The notes below the pieces were generated by a model. That model was not told the DNA's origin and ran no database searches. It saw only the letters and a list, made by a program, of their open reading frames with translations. The translations under genes and the position numbers were made by a program. A stretch of 64,000 bases of DNA. Origin: Chlamydiota bacterium (GTDB lineage Bacteria > Chlamydiota > Chlamydiia > Chlamydiales > Rhabdochlamydiaceae). The DNA lies in contig JABDCS010000002.1 of the NCBI GenBank assembly GCA_013288005.1, positions 1 to 64,000 on the forward strand. Direction: 5' to 3'. Below are positions 27,970-36,696 of this stretch, piece by piece (the first letter of the stretch is position 1; the number at the start of each line of letters is the position of its first letter).

Positions 27970-29319
27970 CTAAGATTCAAGGTTACGTCGGGCCATCTGT
28001 ATTTGACGCTTGAGCCTATCATCCTTCTCTACTTGTTCGGCAATTTTCTTCCATGCATGCAGCAAAGTCGAATGTGTTTTTCCGCCAAAATTAGAGGCAA
28101 GTTTATTTAAGGATTCATTGATCAGTTCTTTGGCTAGATACATGGCCACCTGTCTAGGAAATGCGATATCTTTTGTACGTGAAGTGCCTCGTAGATCGCG
28201 AATAGGAACATCGTACATTGTCGAGACGCTCTTAAGGATATTTTCCACAGATATTTTTTTCGATGGAGCATGCTGAAGAAGTTCACTCAATGTTTTCTCG
28301 ACCATTTCTTCGCTAACTTCGATACCCATAAGCCTACTATAAGCATTTAGCCGATTGAGAGCTCCTTCTAGTTGTCGCACATTGTTGTAAATGTGCTCTG
28401 CAATGAAGAAGGCAACTTTTTGAGGAATTCTAAATCCTTTCTGGTCCGCTTTATGTTGGAGGATAGCGACTCTGGTTTCGAGATCGGGAATGCCTACGTG
28501 TGCAACAAGACCCCATTCCATGCGCGCAATCATCCGTTCCGACAAACTGAGTTGACCTGGTGGCTTATCACTTGTAATAACGATCTGTTTGTTTTGATTG
28601 ATCAAGGCTTCGAAAGTATTACAGAGTTCATCTTCGAAATTTTTTCGACTTTGCAAAAATTGGATATCGTCGATCAGTAAAATATCGAGTGATCTATAGT
28701 AACGTTTCATCTTGTCGACGGATTTATTGCGCAAGTTATCAACAAGGTCATTGATGAACCCTTCTGTCGTGACACATTGCACCCGAAGTTTTTTATTCTT
28801 TTCTCTAACTTCATGGCCAATTGCATGTAATAGGTGAGTCTTACCTAAGCCTACACCGCCATGAATGAAAAGAGGATTGTAAGAACGACCTGGACGTGCC
28901 GCTACACCTAAGGCTGCAGATTTAACAAATTGATTCGAGGGTCCTTCAATGAAATTTTCAAAAGTATAAAAACTGTTCAGGGAACTTGTAGGTTCATTGT
29001 GAGATTCTTCTTCACGTGCAGGAGTAGGTTCTTTAAATTCGACAATCGGAGAGGGTTTTTTGGAATCGCTAATCTTGAAAACGATTGCAGGTTCTCCATT
29101 GACTCTAGTGGGAAGAAAAGCGACTAGATCACGCTTATAATTATCTAGAAGATATTCTTGTACGAAGATGTTGGGCACTTCGAGTGTTATTTCATCATGG
29201 GACGCATCGAGCACCTGAATCGGTGCTAACCAGTTTTCGAATTCAGCTGCCGAGCAGCGCTCTTCTACGTAAGACAAAAACTGTGACCATGTTTCATGAG
29301 TATGTTGATGCATCAGCAT
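27970..29319 (-). CDS. dnaA2: Chromosomal replication initiator DnaA (second chlamydial type)
   Basis: 449 aa. Domain I (about 1-85), linker (85-115), AAA+ domain with Walker A GGVGLGKT (154-161) and Walker [13 protein letters not shown], and a DnaA-box-binding domain IV with the signature [21 protein letters not shown] precedes the ATG. Chlamydiae carry two dnaA genes; synteny with bactofilin identifies this as the dnaA2 type. Its direct neighbours are not dnaN/recF, so it does not mark an origin here. Confidence 0.95.
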   Translation of the reverse strand: MLMHQHTHETWSQFLSYVEERCSAAEFENWLAPIQVLDASHDEITLEVPNIFVQEYLLDNYKRDLVAFLPTRVNGEPAIVFKISDSKKPSPIVEFKEPTPAREEESHNEPTSSLNSFYTFENFIEGPSNQFVKSAALGVAARPGRSYNPLFIHGGVGLGKTHLLHAIGHEVREKNKKLRVQCVTTEGFINDLVDNLRNKSVDKMKRYYRSLDILLIDDIQFLQSRKNFEDELCNTFEALINQNKQIVITSDKPPGQLSLSERMIARMEWGLVAHVGIPDLETRVAILQHKADQKGFRIPQKVAFFIAEHIYNNVRQLEGALNRLNAYSRLMGIEVSEEMVEKTLSELLQHAPSKKISVENILKSVSTMYDVPIRDLRGTSRTKDIAFPRQVAMYLAKELINESLNKLASNFGGKTHSTLLHAWKKIAEQVEKDDRLKRQIQMARRNLES

Positions 29320-29674
29320 GAATTATTCCTATCTTCCTTGTTGTGCAGAGTTATGAACAACCTTTCCACAATATGTTCTGGGGGCTTTTTTCGATGTCAA
29401 TCTAACACGCGATCTTAAACCTAGCAACAAAATTATCGACAGAATTTTAAGCGTTTGAACATGAGGAATTAGTGTAGATGTTTTGCGGATTGAGTCGTTG
29501 AGATGACGAAGAATTATCAGAAAAAAAGTCGATTTGAAAGTGAACACAATGACGGATGATGAGAATTACTCAGAGGTGAGTAGTAGTACTTGCATGCGTG
29601 AAAATAGGAAAAAGAAACTGCAGTCACCACTGATTGCGCACTCATTTGCAACCAATCGTAGATCAAAACAGCCC
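29320..29674. other. Intergenic region upstream of dnaA2
   Basis: 355 bp between the TPR gene end and dnaA. It holds the dnaA2 promoter region and a few sequences near the DnaA-box consensus (CTTTCCACA near 29364 and TTATGAACA near 29352), each with two mismatches, so autoregulation is possible but weakly supported. No ORF or RNA gene recognised. Confidence 0.4.
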
Positions 29675-30076
29675 TTATGCTTGGCCATGTACCATAAGAA
29701 GAGCTGACGCTTGATCCGCAACACGTTTGTTCGCATTTTTTTGCAGTTCGATGGCTTGCATAATAGCCTGTCTTCGGTAACCTAAGCTAAAGAGAGCTTT
29801 TGTGCGATTAAGAAGCGAGGGGGTGTGTTGAGGTTCTAATTTAAGGGCGCGCTCAATATAGTTAAGCGCCGCGAGATTATTTCCTTTTTGGAGGTAGAGT
29901 GCGCCGAGAGTTTGGAGGTCGTAAGCGCTTTGTGGAGCGAGAATGACAAGAGCTTCGAAAAAAGAAATAGCCGTATCGTAATGACCTTGGCGAATGTAAG
30001 AATAACCAACAAATCGCAAATCATCGAGCTCAGCAGATCCCCAACCGAGAATTTCTAACCATGCTTCACTTTTCAT
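29675..30076 (-). CDS. TPR protein, type III secretion chaperone-like
   Basis: 133 aa with about three TPR-like helix pairs (DLRFVGYSYIRQGHYDTAIS, LQTLGALYLQKGNNLAALNY, LLNRTKALFSLGYRRQAIM). Size and consensus match small TPR chaperones of type III secretion (SctY/SctG or LcrH classes). The ribosome site AAAGGA lies inside the end of the upstream 60-aa gene, indicating coupled translation. From memory CT274 of C. trachomatis holds this place beside dnaA2. Role in secretion is an inference. Confidence 0.7.
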   Translation of the reverse strand: MKSEAWLEILGWGSAELDDLRFVGYSYIRQGHYDTAISFFEALVILAPQSAYDLQTLGALYLQKGNNLAALNYIERALKLEPQHTPSLLNRTKALFSLGYRRQAIMQAIELQKNANKRVADQASALLMVHGQA

Positions 30077-30081
30077 TGCTA

Positions 30082-30264
30082 TTATCCTTTATGGTAACGA
30101 CGTCTTTCGGCGTTGATGTCATATAAATCCTTATTACATCTCATAATAAGGTTGACTAAACGGAGCAGTGTCTCGCGTTCACCATCATACTGTACTTGAG
30201 CTTTTTCCTCTTCCCACTTCATTCTTTGAGCCGAAGAGGGTCTTATAGGGGGTTTATTGGCCAT
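30082..30264 (-). CDS. Small charged helical protein, unknown
   Basis: 60 aa, Arg/Glu-rich and predicted helical (RMKWEEEKAQVQYDGERETL ... RLVNLIMRCNKDLYDI). It overlaps the upstream 115-residue gene by 11 bp and ends 5 bp before the TPR gene, so the three form one tight operon. No family recognised. A small helical partner beside a TPR chaperone is the usual arrangement for type III secretion chaperone pairs or substrates. Confidence 0.6.
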   Translation of the reverse strand: MANKPPIRPSSAQRMKWEEEKAQVQYDGERETLLRLVNLIMRCNKDLYDINAERRRYHKG

Positions 30265-30592
30265 CGGGAGTCTTGGGTAAAGATTTAAGTCTATTTTTGA
30301 CAGCTTCTAATTTTTCATTGTTTCCCATTCGAGGTATTAGGTCTTGGGTGAATAAGTTCGTCTTCGCACTATATATGGAGGGGGGCTCAATAATCGACCA
30401 AGGAATGTTTATCTGATCTTGACCGGTAAAAGTCGAAATATGAGAAATGTAGGCCGGCTCCGTAACATCAGCCCTTGCTGGGCCTGCTACCAGCCTATCT
30501 TCCTTAACAGCAGGTCCGTTAGCTAAAGCCTCTTGATCTTGAGCCCAGCGATTATTGTTTCCAATGGGGAGATTATCAATTGTATCTGCCAT
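30254..30592 (-). CDS. Conserved hypothetical protein, first gene of TPR operon
   Basis: 112 aa from the ATG at 30592 (GAAGG just upstream; a GTG at 30601 is also in frame). The N-terminal half looks disordered and the C-terminal half has a short helix (NNEKLEAVKNRLKSLP). No transmembrane segment and no known domain. As the promoter-proximal gene ahead of a small helical protein and a TPR chaperone-like protein, it may be a secreted substrate or needle-complex accessory protein. Divergent from mraZ. Confidence 0.55.
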   Translation of the reverse strand: MADTIDNLPIGNNNRWAQDQEALANGPAVKEDRLVAGPARADVTEPAYISHISTFTGQDQINIPWSIIEPPSIYSAKTNLFTQDLIPRMGNNEKLEAVKNRLKSLPKTPDGQ

Positions 30593-31014
30593 ATCCTTCA
30601 CTCATATTGTTGTCTCTTTTACCGCATGTGCCAGATCGAGGTTTTTTTCTCAAGGTTAGTTGCGGAATTGAGTCAGGTTTATATCGGTTCTAAGTTGCTT
30701 TTTCGCTTATAATGAACAGCTAATTAGTGAATTTCGCATATTAGTCATCCTTTTTCAGATCTTTTTTCTTGAACCTAAGCAAAAATCCTCAGAAAAAGCT
30801 GTAAAAAATTAATTTTAATGATCTCAAATGAATTTTCCCACTCATTTCCACAATTTTTTATTAGATGAACATAATAGTTTCTTATTCAAAGGATTACGTG
30901 CGCTTTTTTTATGATTGATTAGGGGGTTTATCTTAGATTAAATTGAAAAACAATTTGCCAAGTTGAGTAGCTGGTGTTAATCTGTGGAAAAAAGTGGGAA
31001 AAGTGGCATAGGCC
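30593..31014. other. Divergent promoter region, TPR operon / mraZ
   Basis: 422 bp, AT-rich. The right end carries the mraZ promoter and operator (annotated separately at 30955-31006). A leftward promoter for the 30592 gene must also lie here but was not pinned down. No ORF recognised. Confidence 0.5.
30955..31006 (+). promoter_or_regulatory. mraZ promoter with three MraZ-type GTGG boxes
   Basis: -35 TTGCCA (30955-30960), 17-bp spacer, -10 TAATCT (30978-30983). Immediately downstream are three direct repeats TGTGG (30983-30987), GTGGG (30994-30998) and GTGG (31003-31006), spaced about one helical turn (10 and 9 bp) and separated by A-runs. MraZ is known to bind TGGGN or AAAGTGG-type direct repeats at its own promoter, so this is a likely autoregulatory operator. 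Confidence 0.6.
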
Positions 31015-31509
31015 ATGGGTAAATTCTTTTTCAGTGGCTCAGTAGCGGCAAAGCTCGATGAGAAAAATCGATTTGTCCTGCCACAAGATTTACGTTTTGG
31101 ATTGGTGGAAGAAGGGGAACTTTCTTTCACAATTGCCTTAGGTCTTGGAGGCTGCCTTTCGATTTACCGAAGAAGTGATATTGATAAGATGGTAGAACGC
31201 TTCCGCGCTAAACAACATTTAGCCAAATACCAGAAATTTTTTACCGTCTTCTTTTCCACACTCTTTCCTACTACTTGCGACAAAATTGGAAGGGTTACAT
31301 TGCCTGCGACATTGAAAAATGCAACTAATATTAAGAATGAAATCATCATTGCGGGTGTTTTGAACAAAATTGAAATCTGGCCAAAAGACCGCTACGAAAC
31401 CAACCTGAAAGCGATGATGGAAGGGAAAGACATGGAGTTTGATTTAGGCCGTTTGGCAGAAGAAGCATTTGCTCTTTTGGATGAGAGAGAAGAGGAGGCT
31501 GTTTTATGA
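31015..31509 (+). CDS. mraZ: Transcriptional regulator MraZ
   Basis: 164 aa with two MraZ/AbrB-like domains. The first is FSGSVAAKLDEKNRFVLPQD (about 6-25); the second is TTCDKIGRVTLPATLKNATN, centred near residue 90, with the DxxGRhxhP DNA-contact motif. A C-terminal acidic extension is longer than the usual ~145-aa family length. First gene of a short dcw-type operon. It overlaps rsmH by four bases (ATGA). Candidate binding boxes lie directly before its start codon. Confidence 0.93.
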   Translation: MGKFFFSGSVAAKLDEKNRFVLPQDLRFGLVEEGELSFTIALGLGGCLSIYRRSDIDKMVERFRAKQHLAKYQKFFTVFFSTLFPTTCDKIGRVTLPATLKNATNIKNEIIIAGVLNKIEIWPKDRYETNLKAMMEGKDMEFDLGRLAEEAFALLDEREEEAVL

Positions 31510-32455
31510 AGCAACCCCATGCGGCGAGCCCTCTTCACAAATCTGTCATGCTTGACGAAGCTTTGAGCTTTTTTGAAGGCAAAACACTTCATACTTTCTT
31601 TGAGGGTACAGTGGGAGCCGGCGGTCATGCCCGCGCTTTTCTTGCAGCTCATCCGGAAATCCAACACTACATCGGATGTGATCAAGATCCGGAAGCATTA
31701 GATATTGCAAGGAGTATTTTGGCTCCTTGGGAAGATAAAGTGGTTTTGGTCCACAACAATTTTTCTTCGCTCGATGCCGTCCTAAGCGAGAGAAAGATTT
31801 ATAGAGTTGACGGTTTTTTTTTGATCTAGGAGTTTCTTCTATGCAATTAGATCAAGGTGAAAAAGGGTTTAGTTTTCAGAAAGAAGGTCCACTCGATATG
31901 CGCATGGATCCCACAGGACAGCTCACGGCTGAAGAAATTGTAAATAGATGGGATGTCAAAGAACTCGGGGCAATTTTCCGTGATTTAGGAGAAGAACCTC
32001 GTTGGCGAAGAGCAGCAGATGCTATTGTCAGAGAGCGTCGGCAAAATCCTATCATGACGACTAAACATTTGGCCGATCTAATGGCTTCTGCCCTAGGCAG
32101 TCGTACTAGAGGAAAACTACATCCTGCCACGCTAATATTTCAAGGATTGCGTATTTGTGTAAATCGTGAATTGGATGTTTTAAAAGAAGGCTTGTCTAAA
32201 GCTCTAGAGTTATTGACTCCTGGCGGACGAATGGGAGTGATTAGTTTTCATAGGCTGGAAGACCGGATTGTGAAAGAGGTTTTCCGTACAGCGGCAGCTC
32301 CTCTCAAGCGCTCACGGGGTGATACACAACGGCAAAGTCCTCTCTTCCGCTTGTTAACGAAAAAACCTTTAGCTCCTCAATTCGCTGAAATGCGCGCCAA
32401 TTCTCGCTCTCGTAGTGCTAAAATGCGCTTTATTGAAAAGTTGGAGCAAATATGA
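31506..32455 (+). pseudogene. rsmH: 16S rRNA m4C1402 methyltransferase RsmH, split by -1 frameshift at T9 run
   Basis: Two consecutive frames together make a complete RsmH. 31506-31829 encodes the N-terminal half (LHKSVMLDEAL, GTVGAGGHARAFL, YIGCDQDPEAL, ending VDGFFLI-stop). 31841-32455 encodes the rest (MQLDQGEKGFSF, GPLDMRMDP, HPATLIFQGLRICVN, GGRMGVISFHRLEDR). The break falls in a run of nine T at 31814-31822. With one more T the frame reads VDGFFFDLGVSSMQLD, exactly the family motif. The downstream half is otherwise intact and overlaps ftsL by four bases. Options: a true inactivating deletion, a sequencing error in a homopolymer, or transcriptional slippage that restores the frame. Normal function is ribosomal RNA methylation. 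Confidence 0.88.
31814..31822. repeat. Homopolymer T9 at rsmH frame break
   Basis: Nine consecutive T between CGG and GATCTAGG. The family motif DGxxxDLG requires ten T here (or seven). Such runs are prone to polymerase slippage and to sequencing miscounts. Confidence 0.95.
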
Positions 32456-32814
32456 ATGCTAAATGGACCTTTCGTTTTGCGATTTGCCTAGCCGTATTGG
32501 GATTTTCTTTATATGCACACATTGAAAAGCAAAATCAGATTACAGCTATGCGTATCCAGCTTCCAGAAAGGGTGGGCCATCTTAAAGCCTTACAGGAAGA
32601 TAATACCCGGCTACGTTATGAGATTGAACAGTTCGAAAGTCCTGAACATTTGATTGAGCTTGCTCGGCACCATGAGTTTAGCCATTTACGACATCCGATG
32701 GTGAAAGAAATCCTAAGGATGCCCGAAGGGATCGCCGCTACGGTTCCATCCAATAAAGAAGATGTTCCAGCCCGTCATCATTCTTCTATTACTCTGGCCA
32801 CGGGTAGCCCCTAG
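32452..32814 (+). CDS. ftsL: FtsL-like cell division protein
   Basis: 120 aa bitopic protein. A short cytoplasmic start (MNAKWTF), one TM helix (RFAICLAVLGFSLYA), then a heptad-type coiled coil (LPERVGHLKALQEDNTRLRY), and a SPEHLIELARHHEFSHLRHP segment typical of FtsL/DivIC ends. Position between rsmH and ftsI is the classical FtsL place in dcw clusters, and CT271 holds it in C. trachomatis. FtsL proteins bridge division regulators and the transpeptidase. Sequence identity across the family is low, so the call rests on architecture and context. Confidence 0.75.
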   Translation: MNAKWTFRFAICLAVLGFSLYAHIEKQNQITAMRIQLPERVGHLKALQEDNTRLRYEIEQFESPEHLIELARHHEFSHLRHPMVKEILRMPEGIAATVPSNKEDVPARHHSSITLATGSP

Positions 32815-32968
32815 GCTCTATAAAATTCGCTATTTTTATTCCTTTGAAAGTGCGTTTTACTTCAGAGTGAATAGTCGTAAAGACTCAAATTGCCCCAAGT
32901 CCTTTCACATCAGAGTCTTTGCAATCAAAAGATCAGAAAATCGGTAATTTTAAAGTAGACAGAGAACA

Positions 32969-34993
32969 ATGTCTTCAAATCTTAGCAACAGAGTGGGTCC
33001 AGGTGATCGTAAAAGGCTCGTTGTAATATTTTTAGGACTTTTTTTTCTTTTTGCTCTCCTATTGTTGCGTTTTTACAACATCCAGATCGTACAGGGAGAA
33101 AAATGGCTTCGGATTGCGAACTCGCAGCACTATACAATGGTTAGCGAACCTGCCAGGAGAGGGCTTTTTTATGCGGATAATTCTCGGAAAGCTGGACATC
33201 CGCAACCTATACAACCTCTCGTTATCGATGTTCCTAAATTCCACCTCTACATTGATCCGATAGCGATCCCCATTGCAGAGCGAGAAACAATTGCCCAAAA
33301 GTTAAGTGACTGCTTACGCCTCAAAGCCGATGCTAGCAAAAAATTACGGGCACAATTCGACAAAAAAAGTCGGAGTCGTAAGTTAGTGATGTGGATCGAT
33401 CGAAGTCAACACGAAGATATTGTGAATTGGTGGCGCACTTTTGCTAAGAAGAAGAAAATTCCACGTAACGCCATTTTTTTTGTGCAGGATTGGCGGCGTT
33501 CATATCCTTACGGGAAATTATTAGGACAAGTTTTACATACTGTTCGCGATGATCGTGACGAAAAAACACATCAAGTGATTCCGACAGGTGGATTAGAGGC
33601 AATTTTCCATTCCTATCTCTCAGGGGTTCCGGGTAAACGTCAAATCATGCGTTCCCCACGACATCCTCTAGACACAGGCGAACTCATTAAAGCACCACAG
33701 CATGGGGCTGATGTTCATCTTACTATTGATCACTACTTGCAAGCTGTAGCTGAAGAGGAGATTTGCAAAGCCGTTAAGCAGGCAAATGCTAAAGGGGGAT
33801 GGGCCTTGATGATGGATCCCCGCACGGGAGAAATCATGGCTTTAGCGCAATATCCCTGGTTTGCCCCCAGTGCCTATCGCCGTTTTTTTAATGATCCGCT
33901 TTTGCGCGATCATACCAAAGTTAAAGCGGTAACGGACCCCTACGAGCCTGGGTCTATCATAAAGCCTTTTACCCTTTCCCTCGCTCTTCTAGCGAATGCT
34001 GAATTGGAAAAGCAGGGCAAAAAACCTCTTATTTCTACAGAAGAAAAAATACCGACTTCGCCTAGGCCCTTTCCAGGACGCTCAAAGCCTGTCAAGGATC
34101 TACATAGTTATCGGTACTTAAATTTTGCCATGGGGTTGCAAAAATCATCCAATGTTTACATGTCTACGGTTGTCCAACGTATCATTGAGCAGATGGGAAC
34201 GAATTGGTACCGTTCTTGTTTACATGATATTTGTGGTTTCGGTGTCAAAACCGGGATTGAGCTGCCGGCGGAAAGCCCTGGGTTATTACCCCAACCAGGA
34301 AAGTTGCATCCCAATGGCGCTCTTGAATGGTCGGCTCCCACGCCTTATTCGTTAGCGATGGGACATAATGTACTCGCTAATAGTATGCAAATGCTACGTA
34401 TGTATGCCATTTTAGCTAATGGGGGTTTTGCTGTGCAGCCTACTCTTGTAAGAAAAATTTCCCGCAAGGAAGCTAATGGTCAAGAGAGTATATTGGTCAA
34501 TTACAGTCTCGAGAGAAGCAAGAAAGAGGCCCAGCGGCTTTTCCCGCAAAAAGTTGTAGATGAAATTGTCAGAACGATGAAATACACAACTAAGCCAGGG
34601 GGATCAGCTTCTAGAGCAGATATAAGTGGTTATACAGAGGTGGGGAAAACAGGAACTTCAGAAAAAGTTATTAATGGTCGATACTCAAAAAAAGATCACA
34701 TATCCACTTTCGTAGGTTTTGCGCCTGTTGCAAACCCTTGTTTTGTTCTCTTGATTGCCATTGATGAACCTGAGTATAAATATATTCCTGGGGTCGGCAA
34801 AAATCAGCTGGGAGGGATGTGTTGTGCGCCCGCATTCCGCGAAATCGCCACACGTACCTTGCAATATTTAGGTGTAGAGCCAGATGATCCTCATGGGTAC
34901 CCGCAAGGTGATCCCCGTTATGATCCGTTAAAAGCCGATTGGGTTAAAGAAACAGCAATTCTCAAAGAGCTATTCCAAAAATGGAACCATTGA
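32969..34993 (+). CDS. ftsI: Peptidoglycan transpeptidase FtsI (PBP3, class B)
   Basis: 674 aa. One N-terminal TM (RLVVIFLGLFFLFALLLL), a pedestal domain (about 55-240), then the transpeptidase with SIIK (329-332), SSN (393-395) and KTG (560-562) active-site motifs. It crosslinks septal peptidoglycan; in chlamydiae it acts in MreB-dependent division without FtsZ. It follows ftsL by 154 bp and precedes murE by 24 bp. Intact. Confidence 0.95.
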   Translation: MSSNLSNRVGPGDRKRLVVIFLGLFFLFALLLLRFYNIQIVQGEKWLRIANSQHYTMVSEPARRGLFYADNSRKAGHPQPIQPLVIDVPKFHLYIDPIAIPIAERETIAQKLSDCLRLKADASKKLRAQFDKKSRSRKLVMWIDRSQHEDIVNWWRTFAKKKKIPRNAIFFVQDWRRSYPYGKLLGQVLHTVRDDRDEKTHQVIPTGGLEAIFHSYLSGVPGKRQIMRSPRHPLDTGELIKAPQHGADVHLTIDHYLQAVAEEEICKAVKQANAKGGWALMMDPRTGEIMALAQYPWFAPSAYRRFFNDPLLRDHTKVKAVTDPYEPGSIIKPFTLSLALLANAELEKQGKKPLISTEEKIPTSPRPFPGRSKPVKDLHSYRYLNFAMGLQKSSNVYMSTVVQRIIEQMGTNWYRSCLHDICGFGVKTGIELPAESPGLLPQPGKLHPNGALEWSAPTPYSLAMGHNVLANSMQMLRMYAILANGGFAVQPTLVRKISRKEANGQESILVNYSLERSKKEAQRLFPQKVVDEIVRTMKYTTKPGGSASRADISGYTEVGKTGTSEKVINGRYSKKDHISTFVGFAPVANPCFVLLIAIDEPEYKYIPGVGKNQLGGMCCAPAFREIATRTLQYLGVEPDDPHGYPQGDPRYDPLKADWVKETAILKELFQKWNH

Positions 34994-35017
34994 TTCTTTA
35001 AAGGCAAAAAAAATAAT

Positions 35018-36511
35018 ATGAAAAAATTAAAAGTCTTACTCAAAGATCTACCCGAAGCTATTCTACGTGGAAACAAAGAGAATTCAATAACCGGGCTTTG
35101 TGCCTATTCTAAGCTTGTCGCCCCTGGTAACCTTTTTATTGCCAAGAGAGGGCTTCAAGTTGATGGAAATCGTTTTGTAGAAGAGGCAGTGAATGCAGGG
35201 GCTGTTGCAATTCTTTCAGATTTATATGATCCCTTTCTCTCGCCTCATGTGACCCAAATTGTTCACCCTGATGTTTCTCGAGCAGAAGCGGTATTAGCTT
35301 CTGCCTATTATGAAAATCCTTCGGAGCATCTTTTCTTAGTCGGAGTGACAGGAACGAATGGGAAGACAACAACAACTTACATACTTCGTCACCTTCTCAG
35401 TGAAGCTGGGCATCCTTGTGGTTTAATTGGAACTGTAGAATGGGATCTTGGGCAAAAAATTCAGCCTGCTTTGCAAACAACGCCAGATTGTATTACGAAT
35501 TGTCGGCTTTTGCGAGAAATGATAAACGCAGGATGTCGTTCTGCCGTTATGGAGGTCTCTTCCCATGGTATCGATCAAGGAAGAGTGCGCAACCTGGAGT
35601 TTGATGTAGGCGTTTTTACTAATCTCTCGCAAGATCACCTTGATTACCATCACACGATGGAGAATTACGGAGCCGTTAAAGCGCAGTTCTTTGCTTCCCT
35701 TAATGACAATCAGCCAGCCAAGGAATGGCCCAAAACAGCGGTTACTAACATCGACAGTCCTTGGTCTTCGCATATGATGGCTCGTTGCACGGCGAAACAG
35801 TTGACCTATTCTTTAAAGCAAAATGCTGATCTTGAGGCATCTAATATACATTTAGATGGCAGTGGCACTTCCTTTGACCTTCATTACCAAGGCCAAAAAA
35901 TTCGTGTAAAAAGTCATCTGATTGGACGATTTAATATCTACAATCTCTTAGCTGCCACAAGCGTTGCTCTTATTTATGGGATGTCTTTGGAAATGATTGT
36001 GGAGAAAATTTATACATTTACGGGAGTTCCTGGTCGACTTCAACAAATCCCTAATTCACTTGGACTTTTTGTGTTTGTGGATTTTTCGCATAAAGAAGAA
36101 GCATTAAGAAGTGTTCTAACGACTTTACGTGAAATATCCAACCAAAGAATCATCACCGTATTTGGATGTGGAGGAGATAGGGATCGCAGCAAGCGTGCAA
36201 AAATGGGAAGAGTCGCGACAGAATTATCGGATTTATCGATTATTACGAGTGATAATCCACGGCATGAAGATCCTGAAGCTATCATTGCAGAAATTTTACA
36301 GGGATGCTCGGAATCACAACGATTTATCGTGGAACCAGATCGGCGTAAGGCCATCTTTTATGCTATCGAGCAGGCGCAACCTGGCGATACCGTGCTTATT
36401 GCAGGTAAAGGGCATGAAAGGCAGCAGATTTTTGGTAGTAGGGTCATAGAATTTGACGATTGCGCAATCACAAAAGAAGCTTTAGAAAGCACCTCTAAAC
36501 TAGGGGTGTAA
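35018..36511 (+). CDS. murE: UDP-MurNAc-tripeptide ligase MurE (meso-diaminopimelate adding)
   Basis: 497-aa cytosolic Mur ligase that adds the third residue to the peptidoglycan precursor. P-loop GTNGKTTTT (112-120), carbamoylated-Lys region, and SDNPRHEDPEA near 408. The DNPR motif selects meso-diaminopimelate rather than lysine, so the organism is predicted to make mDAP-type peptidoglycan. Located between ftsI and amiA as in C. trachomatis. Confidence 0.95.
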   Translation: MKKLKVLLKDLPEAILRGNKENSITGLCAYSKLVAPGNLFIAKRGLQVDGNRFVEEAVNAGAVAILSDLYDPFLSPHVTQIVHPDVSRAEAVLASAYYENPSEHLFLVGVTGTNGKTTTTYILRHLLSEAGHPCGLIGTVEWDLGQKIQPALQTTPDCITNCRLLREMINAGCRSAVMEVSSHGIDQGRVRNLEFDVGVFTNLSQDHLDYHHTMENYGAVKAQFFASLNDNQPAKEWPKTAVTNIDSPWSSHMMARCTAKQLTYSLKQNADLEASNIHLDGSGTSFDLHYQGQKIRVKSHLIGRFNIYNLLAATSVALIYGMSLEMIVEKIYTFTGVPGRLQQIPNSLGLFVFVDFSHKEEALRSVLTTLREISNQRIITVFGCGGDRDRSKRAKMGRVATELSDLSIITSDNPRHEDPEAIIAEILQGCSESQRFIVEPDRRKAIFYAIEQAQPGDTVLIAGKGHERQQIFGSRVIEFDDCAITKEALESTSKLGV

Positions 36512-36696
36512 GCTGCTTTTTGATTCAGAAGGGATACTACCGCCGACCCCTGCTATCCATTGATAAATGCGCGTTGAAATGCGACGAAACCTTTCTCCAA
36601 CAACTAGATAGGATGATTGCCCTGGTGTTATCTTCTCTTTTATCTAAAAGAGATCTTCTGTTAAAAAAGGACAGCAATTGCATTTCAGCGGCGGTT

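Noticed and set aside
29340-29380. DnaA-box-like sequences near dnaA2 as a replication origin
   Set aside because: Only two poor matches, no cluster of boxes, no AT-rich unwinding repeats, and no dnaN/recF neighbours.
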